64,000 nt of DNA. Origin: Eucalyptus grandis. Taxonomy: Eukaryota; Streptophyta; Magnoliopsida; Myrtales; Myrtaceae. Under the pieces are notes generated by a model. The model had not been told where the DNA came from, ran no database searches, and saw only the letters and a program-made list of their open reading frames with translations. Of the stretch, positions 61,883 to 64,000 are shown piece after piece (positions within the stretch are counted from its first letter, which is position 1; every line of letters begins with the position of its first letter). The position numbers and the translations under genes were made by a program. The stretch spans positions 31,025,669 through 31,089,668 of the forward strand of contig NC_052614.1 of assembly GCF_016545825.1 (NCBI RefSeq). Direction: 5' to 3'.

Positions 61883-64000
61883 TGTCACGCCCCGATCCTC
61901 CGAGCGCAAACATCCCACTCGCTTGATACAAATGCGACTTCCCCCAGGACACGTCGCCGACCCATGCATTTTTATATTGCACATGCGGAAGCGAAACAAA
62001 TCCCCTGACAACATTTAACTTGGGATAAAAAAAGCAGGCAATCAATCACAACCAAACAAGCTTTCTATAAACACATAGGTTTATATACAACAACTTTGGA
62101 TTGTCTACAAAATAGACAGGCTCAACAACTAGGAACTGTCCTATGACCAACTTGTCGAGACACGTTCGCGATTCTTCAGCCTCCACCTTCCGAACTCCAG
62201 GACTTCCGGTCCTCACGGCCGTCATCTAGGGACCTGAAATATTATCCCACAACCGGGATGAGACTACGTCTCGGCGAGTCCTACCCTCTAAAACTCAATT
62301 AGGAAGAAAATACGCCTCAGGCGCTCTAGCCACACAAATAGGATAGAGGACTTACCTCGCCTCGGTTTTCTTCCTGCACGTCAGTTTAATTAATAAATAT
62401 TGACAACCACATCATCCAAACAATTCAATTACTCGGATCGATTCGATCAATCGACTTAGTCGATTACATGTCATCGAAATCATCACCCGGTCATTCGACT
62501 ATTCATTCTCGACTCTCAATCACGGCCTTACAGGCAAGTCATATGTAGTGGCATTACGGCCCCACTCGGCAATGTTATATGTAGTGGCATTACGGCCCCA
62601 CTCGGCAATGTTATATGTAGTGGCATCACGGCCCCACTCAGCAATTCTAGATTTGATGGCTTTCTAGGTTCAACTCACAACCTCTCACGGCCATTTTCCC
62701 ATCAAAACCAACACTAATCAACTTTGGGATAAATCCCCACATAAACATCCATTCAATCAATCGATACAAACTGGACCTACCAACCAATTACGGTGCCCAA
62801 ACCCAACACCGGGTATTTTCAAGTTAAATACCAAAACTTCATCAATATCACTCAATTCCACACTTTTGGAATAATTAACCATAACCATCAATCACTCAAC
62901 TTCTCAATTTAAGCTTACAATTAACACAAACCAACCGCACTTTGCGATCGGCGCGAAATTCTAACGGCCAGGCCATCCCGGCAAATTTTCGAAATATTAA
63001 ATAATTAAATTTAATTCCGAAAATTAAATAATTAAATAATTAATTATAATAATACAATTTAATAAAATAATATTTATAAATTCGAAATAATTAATTAATT
63101 AAACATAATTAATTAGGGCTTAAACAAGATTACACTAATTTAATCATACAATTAGCCCTAATTAAACATCCATTAAGCTAATCATACAACTAATCTAATT
63201 TACATTAAAATAATCTAATCTAACCACCTAAACCTAATTAGACTAATCTAAACACCCCTTAAGCGTCATTAACTCACTAAGCAAGGATTAGAGGATAAAC
63301 TCACCGGTTTTGTGCGCCGGTGAGTTCACGGCGACCACGACACCAAGGTGGTCGATAAACCCCAAAGCGACGACACCAACGGAGGCCGGGAAGACACTGA
63401 AAATGGGCCTCGAAGTCTGGAACTTCTTGCTGTCTTCTGCTTGATCTGGCTGAACTGCGGAGAAGAAACCAGCAACTTCAACGGCGAAACGGGCCGATCG
63501 GAGCTCCGGCGAGCGGGTGGTTGGCAACCGGTGGCTCCCGGGGTCAAGGGGATCTTGCTGGTGGTTGGTATGGGTGGAGGTAGGGTAGAAATGGGGAGAA
63601 AATGGCTGAAAACCGCGAAACGGGCGAAACAGGCGGAACCAGGCGAGTCCGACGGTCCGGCGAGCGGCGGCTTCGGGCGGCCGTACGGGACGGTCGGAGA
63701 ATCGTTCCGGCGAGCGGCGAGGTGCTCCGGAACGGTCTGGATGTCGTCTTCGCGGTGATGGGTGGCTCGTTCGCTGGTTCAACCGTGAAGTTAACTTTTT
63801 ACTCGGATCTTTGGCGAAAGGTCGGCTGGAGCAGAAACTGGAACGAGGGGAAAACAAGGGAGGAAAACGGCCGACGATGGCCTTCCGGGCGTGCGATGAT
63901 GGAGGGGCTGGTGAGCTCGGTTTCCTCTGGTTCTCTTGAGCTTTTCCTAAGCCTCAACCATGGAGAAATCCATGAATGAAGGAAGAAGATGGTCTGCTGA
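61883..64000. mobile_element. Copy of the solo-LTR-like element at 27,558, cut by the window end
   Basis: It begins TGTCACGCCCCGATCC after the same CACGG, and includes the three 36-bp repeats (62,541-62,648) and the AATT-rich tract. The end corresponds to about 29,700 of the first copy. Confidence 0.85.

Noticed and set aside
50553..64000. An independent tandem GLR/LINE duplication with many real mutations
   Set aside because: Differences fall at CWG triplets and homopolymers and sit next to a scaffold gap; error or haplotig duplication explains them better.

Overview
The window is plant nuclear DNA from a eudicot. It has long introns with GT..AG borders, a plant GLR receptor gene, nested plant transposons and an endogenous pararetrovirus. 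The family cannot be fixed from the sequence alone. A run of 100 N at 50,356-50,455 shows that this is a scaffold built from two contigs.

Layout. (1) 1-5,489: the 3' seven exons of an NAD(P)-binding Rossmann-fold (atypical SDR) gene, apparently intact. (2) 6,558-22,182: a non-coding segment (block A) split by a 5.2 kb caulimovirid fragment (about 8,461-13,644, minus strand) and by a 6.2 kb L1-type LINE (15,659-21,826). (3) 22,183-27,557: continuing non-coding DNA, a MULE-like foldback element, and an orphan first exon of a GLR gene with its promoter. (4) 27,558-30,676: a 3.1 kb solo-LTR-like element with 5-bp target duplications. (5) 31,406-36,890: a five-exon clade-2-like glutamate receptor-like gene whose reading frame is broken by about five single-base deletions. 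(6) 36,891-40,564: intergenic DNA with a long AAT microsatellite. (7) 40,565-50,355: block B, a diverged second copy of block A. It lacks the virus and the LINE but carries a MULE-like foldback element, a second solo-LTR-like element and a TA-flanked DNA transposon. (8) After the gap, 50,553-64,000 repeats 16,152 to about 29,700 almost base for base.

The only cellular genes are the SDR gene and the GLR locus with its orphan exon copies; the rest is mobile-element history. Comparing A with B gives empty sites for the virus, LINE, MULE-like element, LTR and DNA element, so each insertion can be defined without guessing. I found no new defence or metabolic system. The most striking signal is technical and epigenetic. 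The post-gap copy differs from the first copy mainly at CAG/CTG (CWG) triplets and homopolymers, and the third unit of a tandem triplication inside the virus shows the same signature. This fits base-calling errors at CHG-methylated cytosines in poorly polished repeats, and it makes the apparent downstream duplication suspect.
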